Source: DATBFU01 sp035498405 (GTDB taxonomy: Bacteria > Acidobacteriota > Thermoanaerobaculia > UBA5066 > Gp7-AA6). From it: a stretch of DNA of 64,000 nt. Both the position numbers and the translations under genes were made by a program. Positions 9,117-17,471 of the stretch are shown piece by piece. A model generated the notes under the pieces. The model saw nothing but the letters and a program-made list of their open reading frames with translations. It made no database searches and was not told where the DNA came from. Where the stretch lies: contig DATKAE010000034.1 in NCBI GenBank assembly GCA_035498405.1, positions 1 through 64,000 on the forward strand, read 5' to 3'. How positions within the stretch are numbered: position 1 is the first letter of the stretch; each line of letters begins with the position of its first letter.

Positions 9117-9541
9117 GGCTCGCGCGTGAAGAGCGCGCCGTCGGATACCCGAGCGATCTCCCGCCAACCCTCCGGACGCTCGGGGCCGTAGACGGCCAGC
9201 ACCCACCCCGACGGCAGCTCGCGGGGCCGCAGCAGCGCCGGAAGCGGGGCGAACTGGTACGCCGCGAGGTTGCGCGCCGCCTCGCTCGGCGACGGCATCC
9301 AGACGGCAACGCCGGTCGCGGTCGGCGGGACCCGGCGTCGCGCCGACTCCAGGAAGAAGAAATAGCGGCGGTCGAATGCGGCCGAAGAGCCGTCGAGGCG
9401 GCGCAGCGCAGGATCCCGGGCCGCGTCGTGGGAAAGCAACCGGATCCGCCGCGCGAGCTCCCGAGGGCGGTTCGGAGCGGCGAGGAGAAGAAGGATCAGG
9501 AACGCGTCGGCGAGAAGAACCAGTGCCCGACGCGCCCTCAT
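9113..9541 (-). CDS. Small membrane-anchored protein of unknown function
   Basis: 142 residues; ATG 9541 overlaps the glyA stop (ATGA) and its own stop overlaps the next start (GTGA). One N-terminal hydrophobic segment (ALVLLADAFLILLLLAAP) is followed by a soluble domain with aromatic clusters (RRYFFFLESARRRVPP) and a C-terminal GWVLAVYGPE. I recognise no family. Its position between glyA and a GT-C-like protein, with two 4-base overlaps, argues that it is real and works with the membrane protein. Confidence 0.7.
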   Translation of the reverse strand: MRARRALVLLADAFLILLLLAAPNRPRELARRIRLLSHDAARDPALRRLDGSSAAFDRRYFFFLESARRRVPPTATGVAVWMPSPSEAARNLAAYQFAPLPALLRPRELPSGWVLAVYGPERPEGWREIARVSDGALFTREP

Positions 9542-10815
9542 GCCACCAGCGGGAACCCTTCGCAGAGCTCTCGGACGCGCCCGCGAACCTCGGACCGCAC
9601 CGACTCGTCCTCGGGCGCTTCCAGCACACGCGCAATGGCGTCCGCGATCGATTCCATTTCCAGCACGCCCATGCCGCGCGTGGTCACTGCGGGTGTGCCG
9701 ATGCGGATTCCCGAGGCGACCAGGGGAGGCTTCGGGTCAAACGGGATCGTGTTCTTGTTGACGGTCAGCCCGACCGCGTCCAGAGCCTTCTCCGCCACCT
9801 TGCCCGACAGACCGCGCGCCCCGACGTCCATCAGCATCAGGTGGGTGTCGGTGCCGCCCGAGACCAGTCGAAAGCCGCGGGCCGAGAGGGCCGCCGCCAG
9901 CGCCTTCGCGTTCTCGATGACACGCCGCTGATAGTCGCGGAACTCCGGCGTGCCCGCCTCGGCGAGCGCCACCGCCTTGGCGGCGATCACGTGCTCGAGC
10001 GGGCCTCCCTGCACGCCCGGGAAGACATTGCGGTCGATCTCCTTGGCGCGATCGGCGCGGCACAGGATCATGCCTCCTCGCGGCCCCCGGAGGGTCTTGT
10101 GCGTGGTCGTCGTCACGAACGGGGCGTGGGGCACGGGCGAAGCGTGCAGGCCGGCGATGATCAATCCCGCCACGTGGGCGACGTCGACCATGAGGGCCGC
10201 GCCGACTTCTTCGGCCGCCGCGGCGAAGCGCGCGTAGTCGAGCTCACGCGGGTAGGCAGAGGCCCCCGCAATGATCATCTTCGGGCGATGCTCGCGCGCG
10301 AGGGCGGCGAGCTGGTCGTAGTCGATCCGCTCGTCCTCGCGGCTCACGCCGTAGGCCACGACCCTGTACTCGCGCCCCGAGAAGGACAGCGGGTGGCCGT
10401 GGGTCAAGTGGCCGCCATGGGAAAGATCCATTCCGAGGATCGTGTCGCCCGGCTGGAGGGCCGTCAGGTAGACGGCCATGTTGGCCTGGGAGCCCGAGTG
10501 CGGCTGAACGTTGGCGTGCTCGGCGCCGAACAGCGATTTCGCTCGATCGATCGCCAGCCGCTCCACTTCGTCGACGAACTCGCAGCCGCCGTAGTAGCGC
10601 TTACCGGGATACCCTTCCGCGTACTTGTTCGTCAGCACCGAGCCCTGCGCCTGCCGGACGGCGCGGGAGACCCAGTTCTCCGAGGCGATCAGCTCGAGGT
10701 TCTGGTTCTGGCGGCGTTCCTCCTCCCGGATCCAGTGCGCCACCTCCGGATCCACGGCGGCGATGTCACGGTCCAGAAATGCCAGAGGAGGCGGGAGGGT
10801 CTCGGTCTTGCTCAT
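9538..10815 (-). CDS. glyA: Serine hydroxymethyltransferase
   Basis: 425 residues, full length. The PLP-dependent enzyme converts serine and tetrahydrofolate to glycine and methylene-tetrahydrofolate in the cytoplasm. Visible: ENWVSRAVRQAQGS, NKYAEGYPGKRYYGG, the PLP-site stretch DVAHVAGLI, and Lys240 in TTTHKTLRGPRGG as the Schiff-base lysine. The start is ATG 10815, 9 bases after a TAGACT box. It heads a three-gene unit with the unknown anchored protein and the membrane GT-C-like protein. Confidence 0.97.
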   Translation of the reverse strand: MSKTETLPPPLAFLDRDIAAVDPEVAHWIREEERRQNQNLELIASENWVSRAVRQAQGSVLTNKYAEGYPGKRYYGGCEFVDEVERLAIDRAKSLFGAEHANVQPHSGSQANMAVYLTALQPGDTILGMDLSHGGHLTHGHPLSFSGREYRVVAYGVSREDERIDYDQLAALAREHRPKMIIAGASAYPRELDYARFAAAAEEVGAALMVDVAHVAGLIIAGLHASPVPHAPFVTTTTHKTLRGPRGGMILCRADRAKEIDRNVFPGVQGGPLEHVIAAKAVALAEAGTPEFRDYQRRVIENAKALAAALSARGFRLVSGGTDTHLMLMDVGARGLSGKVAEKALDAVGLTVNKNTIPFDPKPPLVASGIRIGTPAVTTRGMGVLEMESIADAIARVLEAPEDESVRSEVRGRVRELCEGFPLVA

Positions 10816-10823
10816 GGTGGGGA

Positions 10824-10835
10824 GAGTCTACCGTC
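10824..10835 (-). promoter_or_regulatory. glyA promoter element
   Basis: On the minus strand the 12-mer GACGGTAGACTC contains a TAGACT -10-like box ending exactly 9 bases before the glyA ATG. The same 12-mer at the same distance precedes the UvrD-type helicase gene (31985-31996). No -35 is clear. Confidence 0.5.
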
Positions 10836-10842
10836 TCTGGAA

Positions 10843-12117
10843 TCATCCGATGACGATTTCCCGGTACTCCTTGTCACAATAGCTGTCGGTCATCCCCGCG
10901 ATATGGTCCGCGATGGCCCGGTAGAACTCCGGACGGGGACGGTACCGCGCGGCGAACTCCTCCTCCAACTCCCGGAGCGGCACTTCGCGGAGGTAGCGAA
11001 TGCCGAGCGCCTCCGAGATCCCCGTCAGAACGTCGTCCGGTAGGAGACGAGGGTTGTCCCGATACGCGGAGTAGAGCGCCGCGATCACGAGCCGGGCATG
11101 GCCGTCGTGCCTCGAGATCGGGAAGGAGTGAATGATGTGGCGGTACACGAAGTCCTTCAGCTCCCGGTACCAGCGCTTTCCCGTCTCCGAGAAGCCGACC
11201 AGATCGCCCGGCAGGCTCGGCCGGCGCGCGTAGAACTCGTCCGAGGTTCTCACGCGGCTGCCCTCGGCCCATCGCTCGACGCGTGCGCGGGAAGCCTCGA
11301 TCAAGTCCGACGTGAGGGCCGCGATCATCCCCCGAATCAACGAGGCGCGCCGCGAGGCGCGGTCGCGTCCGGACGGACGCGAGCCGCGCACGAAGCGCGA
11401 AATCTCGAGACTCTCGATCGCCTCTCCTTCGGCAAGCGGAAGGCCATCCTCCAGATCGTGCGTCTGCTGGGCGATCTCGTCGGACCAGTTCACCAGTTGC
11501 GCCTCGAGAGAGCCGCCAGACTCGAGGGCCAGGCCTTCGCGGTCGTCCAGCGGGAACGGAAAGGAAGCGGTCCAGCTCGTGTGCTTCAGGATTCCCTCGC
11601 GGGTGTCGTCGGTCAGGTTCAGCCCCGGCTCGTCGTAACGCTTCTCGAGTCGGTCCACGACCCGAACGGACTGGAAGTTGTGCTTGAAGCCGCCTGCCGC
11701 CGGGTGGCTCTCGCGCAGCAGCCGATCGAGAACGCTCTCCCCGGAGTGGCCGAAGGGGGTGTGGCCGAGATCGTGCCCCAGCGCAATCGCCTCGGTGAGA
11801 TCCTCGTTCAGGCCGAGCGCGCGCGCCGCGCTGCGCGCGATCTGCGACACCTCGATGGTGTGGGTCAAGCGGGTCCGGAAGTGGTCGCCTTCGTACGGGA
11901 TGAAGACCTGCGTCTTGTGCTTGAGCCGCCGGAAGGCCCGGGAGTGGATGATTCGGTCTCGATCGCGCACGTAGGCGGTCCGGATGTCTCCCTCCGCCGC
12001 GTCCACCGGCCCGCGTCGCCGGCGGGCCCGTCCGCTCTTGGAGGCGAAAAGAGCCAGCCGTTCCTCTTCGAGCCTCTCGAAGAGCTCGCGGGTGAGAGGG
12101 GACGAAACGGTCGTCAT
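10843..12117 (-). CDS. dgt: Deoxyguanosinetriphosphate triphosphohydrolase-like HD protein
   Basis: 424 residues from ATG 12117, which overlaps the folC stop (ATGA). The HD metal site is complete: RLTHTIEVSQIAR supplies the first His, and LGHDLGHTPFGHSGE the His-Asp pair and following His. IHSRAFRRLKHKTQVF and EGDHFRTRLTHT are signatures of the dGTPase family, which hydrolyses dNTPs to nucleosides and triphosphate. The length fits the shorter, non-E. coli type. Last gene of accD-folC-dgt. Which dNTP it prefers cannot be read from sequence. Confidence 0.92.
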   Translation of the reverse strand: MTTVSSPLTRELFERLEEERLALFASKSGRARRRRGPVDAAEGDIRTAYVRDRDRIIHSRAFRRLKHKTQVFIPYEGDHFRTRLTHTIEVSQIARSAARALGLNEDLTEAIALGHDLGHTPFGHSGESVLDRLLRESHPAAGGFKHNFQSVRVVDRLEKRYDEPGLNLTDDTREGILKHTSWTASFPFPLDDREGLALESGGSLEAQLVNWSDEIAQQTHDLEDGLPLAEGEAIESLEISRFVRGSRPSGRDRASRRASLIRGMIAALTSDLIEASRARVERWAEGSRVRTSDEFYARRPSLPGDLVGFSETGKRWYRELKDFVYRHIIHSFPISRHDGHARLVIAALYSAYRDNPRLLPDDVLTGISEALGIRYLREVPLRELEEEFAARYRPRPEFYRAIADHIAGMTDSYCDKEYREIVIG

Positions 12118-13445
12118 GCGGTGCCGCGTTCCTTGGCGAGCAGCCAGGCTCGCGCCTCGCCGACGAGATAGAGCGAGCCGGCGACGATTATAGGGTCGGA
12201 TCCCGGAAGAGCGAGGGCCCGTTCGAGGGCGGCGGCCGCGCCTGCCGAGGAGGTCGCCCCCGGGGCGAACGCCGCCACGCGGCGCACGAGCTCCTCGCCC
12301 CCGGCCGCCCGAGGCGATGCCGCCGACGCCAAGTGAACGCTCGCGGCCACGGGGAACAGACGCGCCGCGATCGACTCGATGTCCTTGTCCGCCATGGCCC
12401 CGAAGACGAGGTGACATCGGCCGCCGAGCCCGGACGCCGTCAGAAACCGCGCCAGCGCCTGCGCCCCATCCGGATTGTGGCAGCCATCGAGCAGCACGAG
12501 TCGGCCGCCTGCCCCTCGCCCCTCGAGCCGACCCGGCCATCGCACGCGCGCCAGCCCCTCGGCCGCGTCAGACGCCCTGCCGAGTCGCGGCTCGTCCTCC
12601 GCCAGTAGCTCGGCCGAGCGCACGGCGAGCGCCGCGTTCCAGGCCTGGTGTGCTCCGGCCAGAGGCGTCCAGAGAGCCGCCGCCCGCAACGGTGTGGTCA
12701 GGCGAAATCGGGTTCCGTCGAGCGAGATCTCCTCGACCTCCACACGGAGTTCCTCGGCCGCGTCGTGCCAGACGGCCCCGGCGGCGAGCGCGGCTCCCGC
12801 CAGTGTCGCGCGCGCCTCGACGTCCTCCGCGCGACAGAGCGCCGGGCGCCGCGCCCGGAAGATCCCGGCCTTTTCGCTCGCGATCCGCTGCACGGTGGGT
12901 CCCAACTCCGCGGTGTGATCGAGGCCGATCGAGGTCACGACCGCGAGGCGAGCGGGAGCGATGTTGGTGGCGTCGAATCGACCGCCGAGCCCGACCTCCA
13001 GAATCGCGAGATCGAGCCTCCGCTCGGCGAAGGCCACGAAGGCGGCTGCGGTCAGGGCCTCGAAGTAGGTCAGGGGGAGTTCCGGCGGTTCGTCGGCGGC
13101 GGAGAAGACCGCCGCCAGCGCGGAGTCGAGATCCTGAGGCGCGATGTCGGCTTCATCGACTCGGATGCGCTCCGTGACGTCGATCAAGTGGGGGGAGGTA
13201 TACAGGCCCACCCTGACGCCCGCCGCGGCCGCCAGCGCCGAGAGAGTCGCCGCCGTCGAACCCTTTCCGTTGGTGCCCCCGACGAGCACGGACGGGATGC
13301 GGCGCTCGGGGCGGCCGAGCCGCTCGCAGACGGCATCGATCGCCTCGAGGCCGAGCCTCATCCCGCGAACCTCCAGGGATTCGAGGCGGCGGAGCGCCGG
13401 GAGAGCGGCGGAGGAAGCGGCGGGCGAAGAGGTTTGAATCGGCAA
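12114..13445 (-). CDS. folC: Folylpolyglutamate / dihydrofolate synthase
   Basis: 443 residues. The P-loop GGTNGKGST (57-64) and TSPHLIDVTERIRV mark a Mur-ligase-fold enzyme that adds glutamates to folates and may also make dihydrofolate. ATP- and Mg-binding residues continue in EVGLGGRFDATN, and the C-terminal domain has LDGCHNPDGA. It lies 36 bases after accD and overlaps dgt by 4 bases; accD-folC adjacency is common in bacteria. Whether it is mono- or bifunctional is not decided by sequence. Confidence 0.95.
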   Translation of the reverse strand: MPIQTSSPAASSAALPALRRLESLEVRGMRLGLEAIDAVCERLGRPERRIPSVLVGGTNGKGSTAATLSALAAAAGVRVGLYTSPHLIDVTERIRVDEADIAPQDLDSALAAVFSAADEPPELPLTYFEALTAAAFVAFAERRLDLAILEVGLGGRFDATNIAPARLAVVTSIGLDHTAELGPTVQRIASEKAGIFRARRPALCRAEDVEARATLAGAALAAGAVWHDAAEELRVEVEEISLDGTRFRLTTPLRAAALWTPLAGAHQAWNAALAVRSAELLAEDEPRLGRASDAAEGLARVRWPGRLEGRGAGGRLVLLDGCHNPDGAQALARFLTASGLGGRCHLVFGAMADKDIESIAARLFPVAASVHLASAASPRAAGGEELVRRVAAFAPGATSSAGAAAALERALALPGSDPIIVAGSLYLVGEARAWLLAKERGTA

Positions 13446-13481
13446 GCTTCGCTTGGAGAAAAAAAGCGAGCCGCTGGAGAC

Positions 13482-14357
13482 CTACCGGCGGCCGCCCTCG
13501 GCCCGACCCGACCCGTCCCAGAGCAGCCGAAGGCATCGCGCCAGCACGGCTTTCATCTCCGACCGCTCCACGACGAAATCGAGAAAGCCGTGCTCGAGAA
13601 GGAACTCCGACCGCTGGAATCCCTCCGGCAGGGTCTGTCGAATCGTCTGCTCGATGACCCTCGGCCCGGCAAAGCCGATCAGGGCGCCCGGCTCGGCGAT
13701 GTTCAGGTCCCCGAGCATGGCATAGGAAGCCGTCACGCCCCCGGTCGTGGGATCGGCCATCACCGAGATGAAAGGGATGGCCCCCGCCGCGAGCCTGCCG
13801 AGGGCTGCGGAGATCTTTCCCATCTGCATCAAGGACAGGATCCCTTCCTGCATCCGCGCTCCTCCGGAGGTGGAGACGATGATCAGGGGACGCCGTTCGG
13901 AGAGCGCTCGTTCGGCGGCGCGCGTCACCTTCTCTCCGACGACCGACCCCATGGAGCCTCCGAGAAAGAAGAAATCCATGGCGCCGATCAGGACCGGAAT
14001 TCCGTCGATCGTGCCGGATCCGATCACCATGGCATCGGACGTCCCGATCGACTCCTCGCCTTCCTTCAGCCGGTCGCGATAGCGCTTCGTGTCACGGAAC
14101 CGCAGCGGGTCGCTGGAACGCAGCTCCGTCTCGAGCTCTTCGTAGATCTCGTCGTCGAAGAGCATCCGCAGCCGTTCCGACGCCGAGAGCCGGAAGTGGT
14201 AGCCGCACTTGGGGCAGATCTTGAAATTTCGCGCAAGCTCCTTGTTGTAGAGGATCTGCCGGCACTTTTCACACTTGACCCAGAGGCCCTCCGGGACCTT
14301 GCTCGCTCGCCGCTCGCGCGGCTCCTTGGGCTCGCGGACCTTTCTGAACCAGGCCAT
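13482..14357 (-). CDS. accD: Acetyl-CoA carboxylase carboxyltransferase subunit beta
   Basis: 291 residues from ATG 14357, chosen because MAWFRK is the usual AccD N-terminus; ATGs further upstream add only low-complexity residues. The zinc ribbon has Cys29, Cys32, Cys48 and Cys51. The crotonase-fold core shows TSGGARMQEG and the glycine-rich ADPTTGGVTASYAMLGD region that forms the oxyanion and biotin sites. With AccA it transfers CO2 from biotin to acetyl-CoA for fatty acid synthesis. accA, accB and accC are not in the window. Confidence 0.95.
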   Translation of the reverse strand: MAWFRKVREPKEPRERRASKVPEGLWVKCEKCRQILYNKELARNFKICPKCGYHFRLSASERLRMLFDDEIYEELETELRSSDPLRFRDTKRYRDRLKEGEESIGTSDAMVIGSGTIDGIPVLIGAMDFFFLGGSMGSVVGEKVTRAAERALSERRPLIIVSTSGGARMQEGILSLMQMGKISAALGRLAAGAIPFISVMADPTTGGVTASYAMLGDLNIAEPGALIGFAGPRVIEQTIRQTLPEGFQRSEFLLEHGFLDFVVERSEMKAVLARCLRLLWDGSGRAEGGRR

Positions 14358-14434
14358 AGGAAAGGGCGCCATGCTAACAGGCGCGCCGCCCGCCCTGGGC
14401 GTCACCCGAGCCTAAGTCGCTCGGATGTCACGGC

Positions 14435-15244
14435 TTACCGCTCGGAAGCCGCCCCCGAAGACGGCCCGATCACGGCGAATCGCCCGCCCGCCAAATCGAA
14501 TTGGACATCGAAGGCTCGCCGCAGATTCTCGGCCGTCAGCACCTCGGTGGGTGTTCCCTCGGCCAGGGCGCGCCCATGGCGAATCAGGAGAATCCGATCG
14601 GCGAGCTCCGCCGCCAGATCGATCTCATGCGTCACGAGCACGATTGTGAAGTGCCGCTCCTGGTGGCTTCGCCGCAGCACGTCGAGGAATTCCACGCGGT
14701 GCCGCGGATCGAGCCCCGAGGTCGGCTCGTCCAGAAGCCAGATTTCGGCTTCCTGCGCGAGAGCGCGGGCGAGAAAGACTCGTCGCGTTTCGCCTCCGGA
14801 TAGGGCCGAGGCGTCGCGCTCGGCGAGGTCGGCGACGTCGCACGCCTGCATGGCGGCAAGAGCCCGCGCGCGATCCGCGGGGCCGTCGGGCGAAAAGCCG
14901 CGAGCATGCGGCGCCCGGCCCTGCAGCACGAGGTCGAGGGCGCGGATCGGGAAGACCAGGTCCACGCTCTGGGGAACATACGCGATCCGCCGCGCCGTCT
15001 GGCGACGCGGCAGCGAAGAGAGAGCCTCGCCATCGAGCCGCACCTCTCCGGCAGAGGCCGGAAGGATGCGCGCCACGACCTTCAGGAACGTGGACTTGCC
15101 CGAGCCGTTCTCCCCGAGAACGGCGGCGATCTCGCCTGCGAGAATTCGAGCATCCAGACCGCGCAGCGCCTCCGTCCGGCCATAGCCGGCCTGGAGGCCT
15201 CGAGCTTCCAGCCGCACCGGGCGACCCGCACCCTCAGGGCTCAC
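14435..15244 (-). CDS. btuD: ABC importer ATP-binding protein, BtuD/FecE type
   Basis: 269 residues, GTG start 11 bases inside the permease gene. Walker A GENGSGKST (44-52), Q-loop VPQSVDLVFP, signature LSGGETRR, Walker B WLLDEPTSGLDP and H-loop VTHEIDLA are intact. It powers the type II importer with the two upstream genes. The subfamily handles cobalamin, heme or ferric siderophores; the B12 name rests on the binding protein's similarity to BtuF and is not proven. Confidence 0.85.
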   Translation of the reverse strand: MSPEGAGRPVRLEARGLQAGYGRTEALRGLDARILAGEIAAVLGENGSGKSTFLKVVARILPASAGEVRLDGEALSSLPRRQTARRIAYVPQSVDLVFPIRALDLVLQGRAPHARGFSPDGPADRARALAAMQACDVADLAERDASALSGGETRRVFLARALAQEAEIWLLDEPTSGLDPRHRVEFLDVLRRSHQERHFTIVLVTHEIDLAAELADRILLIRHGRALAEGTPTEVLTAENLRRAFDVQFDLAGGRFAVIGPSSGAASER

Positions 15245-16220
15245 GCAGCAACATCCAGGCGAAGAGCGGAGCGCCCACAGCCGCTGTCACCGCCCCGATC
15301 GGGAGCTCGGCCGGCGCGAACGCCACGCGCGAGAGGGCATCCGCCGTCACCAGGAGCGCGGCGCCTCCGACAGCGGAGAGGGGCAGGAGGCGGCGCTGAT
15401 CGTTGCCCACCACGGCCCGCGCCGCGTGCGGCACGAGGAGGCCGACAAAGCCGATGATCCCGGCAAACGCCACGGCCGCTCCCGTCAGCATCGACGCGGC
15501 CAGAAAAACGCTGCGCTTGGCAGCCTCCGTGTCGACCCCGAGGGCCGCCGCGTTCTCCTCGCCGACGGCGATCAGATTGAGCCTCGCCGCGTAAAGACCC
15601 AGGATCACCGAGCCGAGCGCGGCGTAGGGGGCCAGTGAGACCACCCGCCCGAGGGTGGCGTCGGCCAGGCTGCCCATCATCCAGAACAGCATGGTCCGCG
15701 CCGCGCTGGAGGAGGCCACCGAGAAAACGCCGAGCAGCACGGCGGAGAAGAACGCGTTGGCAATGAGGCCGTACAGCAGCAGACGCTGGAGGTCCAGCCG
15801 CCCTCCTCGACGCGCCAGTGTCGCGACCCCAAGGGACGATGCGATCGCCCCGAGGAACGCCGCCACCGGCGAGGCGAGCGGCGAGACCCCCGCCAGGGTC
15901 GCGAGCGCCGCCCCCGCCGCCGCGCCTCCCGAGGTCCCCAGCAGAAACGGGTCCGCCAGGGGATTCTTCAGAAGGGCCTGCATGGCGGCTCCCGAGAGAG
16001 CGAGGGCCGCGCCGACGAGGGCCGCCAGAGCGACCCGAGGGGCGCGCAACGAGACGATCAGACGCGCGGTCTCCGCCGGCGCGCCCTCTCCCGACAGGAG
16101 ATCCGACCACGAGAGTCGAACCCCTCCAACCGCCAGACCGAGCAGGCCGGCGGCGGCCAGGAGCGACACGCCGGCGATCCAGATGTACCGCCGCGGTGCG
16201 ACGGCCGTCGCCGACCTCAC
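15234..16220 (-). CDS. btuC: ABC importer permease, BtuC/FecCD family
   Basis: 328 residues with about ten transmembrane helices. Signature segments are LRAPRVALAALVGAALALSGAAMQALLKNPLADP, read here as the RxPR and NPLADP motifs, and GFVGLLVPHAAR near the coupling helix. GTG 16220 overlaps the binding-protein stop by GTGA. Two copies would form the membrane channel for the substrate delivered by the periplasmic protein. Confidence 0.9.
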   Translation of the reverse strand: MRSATAVAPRRYIWIAGVSLLAAAGLLGLAVGGVRLSWSDLLSGEGAPAETARLIVSLRAPRVALAALVGAALALSGAAMQALLKNPLADPFLLGTSGGAAAGAALATLAGVSPLASPVAAFLGAIASSLGVATLARRGGRLDLQRLLLYGLIANAFFSAVLLGVFSVASSSAARTMLFWMMGSLADATLGRVVSLAPYAALGSVILGLYAARLNLIAVGEENAAALGVDTEAAKRSVFLAASMLTGAAVAFAGIIGFVGLLVPHAARAVVGNDQRRLLPLSAVGGAALLVTADALSRVAFAPAELPIGAVTAAVGAPLFAWMLLREP

Positions 16221-17170
16221 GGCATGCCTCGCGCGGACGGGTGGAGCGCGCGTGCGAGCTCCTCCAGGACGTCGAAGACGCGCGGCCCCGGGCGAGTCAG
16301 CGCGGCCTCCGGTAAGCCGATGATCCGAGCTCTCGCCGCTGCTCCTCGAGAAAGGGCCCCGGACGCCCGAGCCCTCTGGTAGATATCCTGCGTCTCGGGC
16401 GACTCCGGCAGGACGAGAACGTCAATCGGCGCGCTTGCGAGGAACTCCGGGGAGAGGACCGGCCAGCCGCGGCGCTCGGCGAGGAGATTGGTAGCCCCGG
16501 CCTCCTGGAGGACGTCGGACAGGAAGGTCCCGCCTCCGGCGGCCTGAGGCGGGTCCGGCCAGACCAGCATCAACGCGTTGGGGCGATGTTGCCCCGCGAC
16601 TGCCCGACGCACCTGCTCGCGGCGGCGAGACAGCCGATCGGCCAGCTGATTCGCTTCCGCCTCCCGCCCCAGCCGCTTCCCGACCGACCGAATCCCGTCG
16701 AGGACCTCATCCAGCGACCCCCCCGAAACCGTCAAGACCGCAATGCCGGCCGCTTGCAACGCCTGGACCGGTCCGCGGGCGTTGCCGTCGCGGCTGGCCA
16801 GCACGAGATCGGGATGGAGCGCCACGATTCGTTCCGGGCTCGCGTCGAGCCCGCCCACGCGCGGAAGGCCCCGCGCGGCCGGGGGATAGTCGGAGAAGTC
16901 GGAGACGGCGAGCAAACGATCCTCTGCCCCGAGGGCGAAAACGATTTCGGTCAGGTTGGGCGCCAGGGTCACGACGCGGCGGGATGCCGATCGCGCCGGC
17001 GACTGGCGCTCCCCTGCGCAAGAAAGGACGGCGACGACGGCGAGCGCCCCGGCGACGGGACCGGCGCGGCAGGGGCCTGCCGGCCCTCGCCAAAACCACG
17101 AGGGGAGTCGGAATCGATGCGACCTTGCACTTTCTTCCGAGAGTCCCGGGCGCCCGAGGCCGAGCCGCAC
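16217..17170 (-). CDS. btuF: Periplasmic substrate-binding protein, BtuF-like
   Basis: 317 residues from GTG 17170. A hydrophobic stretch ends in VAVLSC near residue 52, a plausible lipobox, but the n-region is unusually long, so the true start is uncertain. The mature part opens with RRVVTLAPNLTEIVFALGA and SDFSDYP, typical of BtuF-type helical-backbone binding proteins. It is first in the importer operon. B12 or a corrinoid is the likeliest ligand; heme or a siderophore cannot be excluded. Confidence 0.85.
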   Translation of the reverse strand: MRLGLGRPGLSEESARSHRFRLPSWFWRGPAGPCRAGPVAGALAVVAVLSCAGERQSPARSASRRVVTLAPNLTEIVFALGAEDRLLAVSDFSDYPPAARGLPRVGGLDASPERIVALHPDLVLASRDGNARGPVQALQAAGIAVLTVSGGSLDEVLDGIRSVGKRLGREAEANQLADRLSRRREQVRRAVAGQHRPNALMLVWPDPPQAAGGGTFLSDVLQEAGATNLLAERRGWPVLSPEFLASAPIDVLVLPESPETQDIYQRARASGALSRGAAARARIIGLPEAALTRPGPRVFDVLEELARALHPSARGMP

Positions 17171-17194
17171 TCGTACCCTGCGAAGGCGACCGGC

Positions 17195-17419
17195 CTAGCC
17201 CTGTGTTTCGCTTTCTTCGAGGTCGTTGGGAATTCCGAGGCGCATGCAGGCGGCGTCGTACATCTGCCGGGCGGCCTTCTGAGCGTTCTGGAGCTCGGCC
17301 AGGCGGTCCTTGACCTTCGCCAGCTCCTCTTGAATCAGTGTTTCCAGATCGTTGATCTCGCGTTTGGTCACCGCGAGCGTGTTCTCGTAGAACTTCTTTT
17401 GATCCGAGGACAGGCTCAT
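17195..17419 (-). CDS. Small coiled-coil protein, unknown function
   Basis: 74 residues. ATG 17419 is preceded by AGGAGG 5 bases upstream, which decides the start over an upstream in-frame ATG at 17461. The sequence is a continuous amphipathic helix (KREINDLETLIQEELAKVKD, then RLAELQNAQKAARQMYDAAC) with an acidic tail. No family recognised. It lies directly after the receiver-kinase-TonB gene on the same strand, so it may be its partner; that is inference. Confidence 0.75.
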   Translation of the reverse strand: MSLSSDQKKFYENTLAVTKREINDLETLIQEELAKVKDRLAELQNAQKAARQMYDAACMRLGIPNDLEESETQG

Positions 17420-17471
17420 GGATCCTCCTGAAGACCTCGAGCCGAGGTTTTTCGCAAGCATATCCCGAGTC

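Noticed and set aside
12648..15185. 845-residue ORF opposite accD, folC and the ABC ATPase
   Set aside because: Crosses several well-supported genes on the other strand and has no domain.
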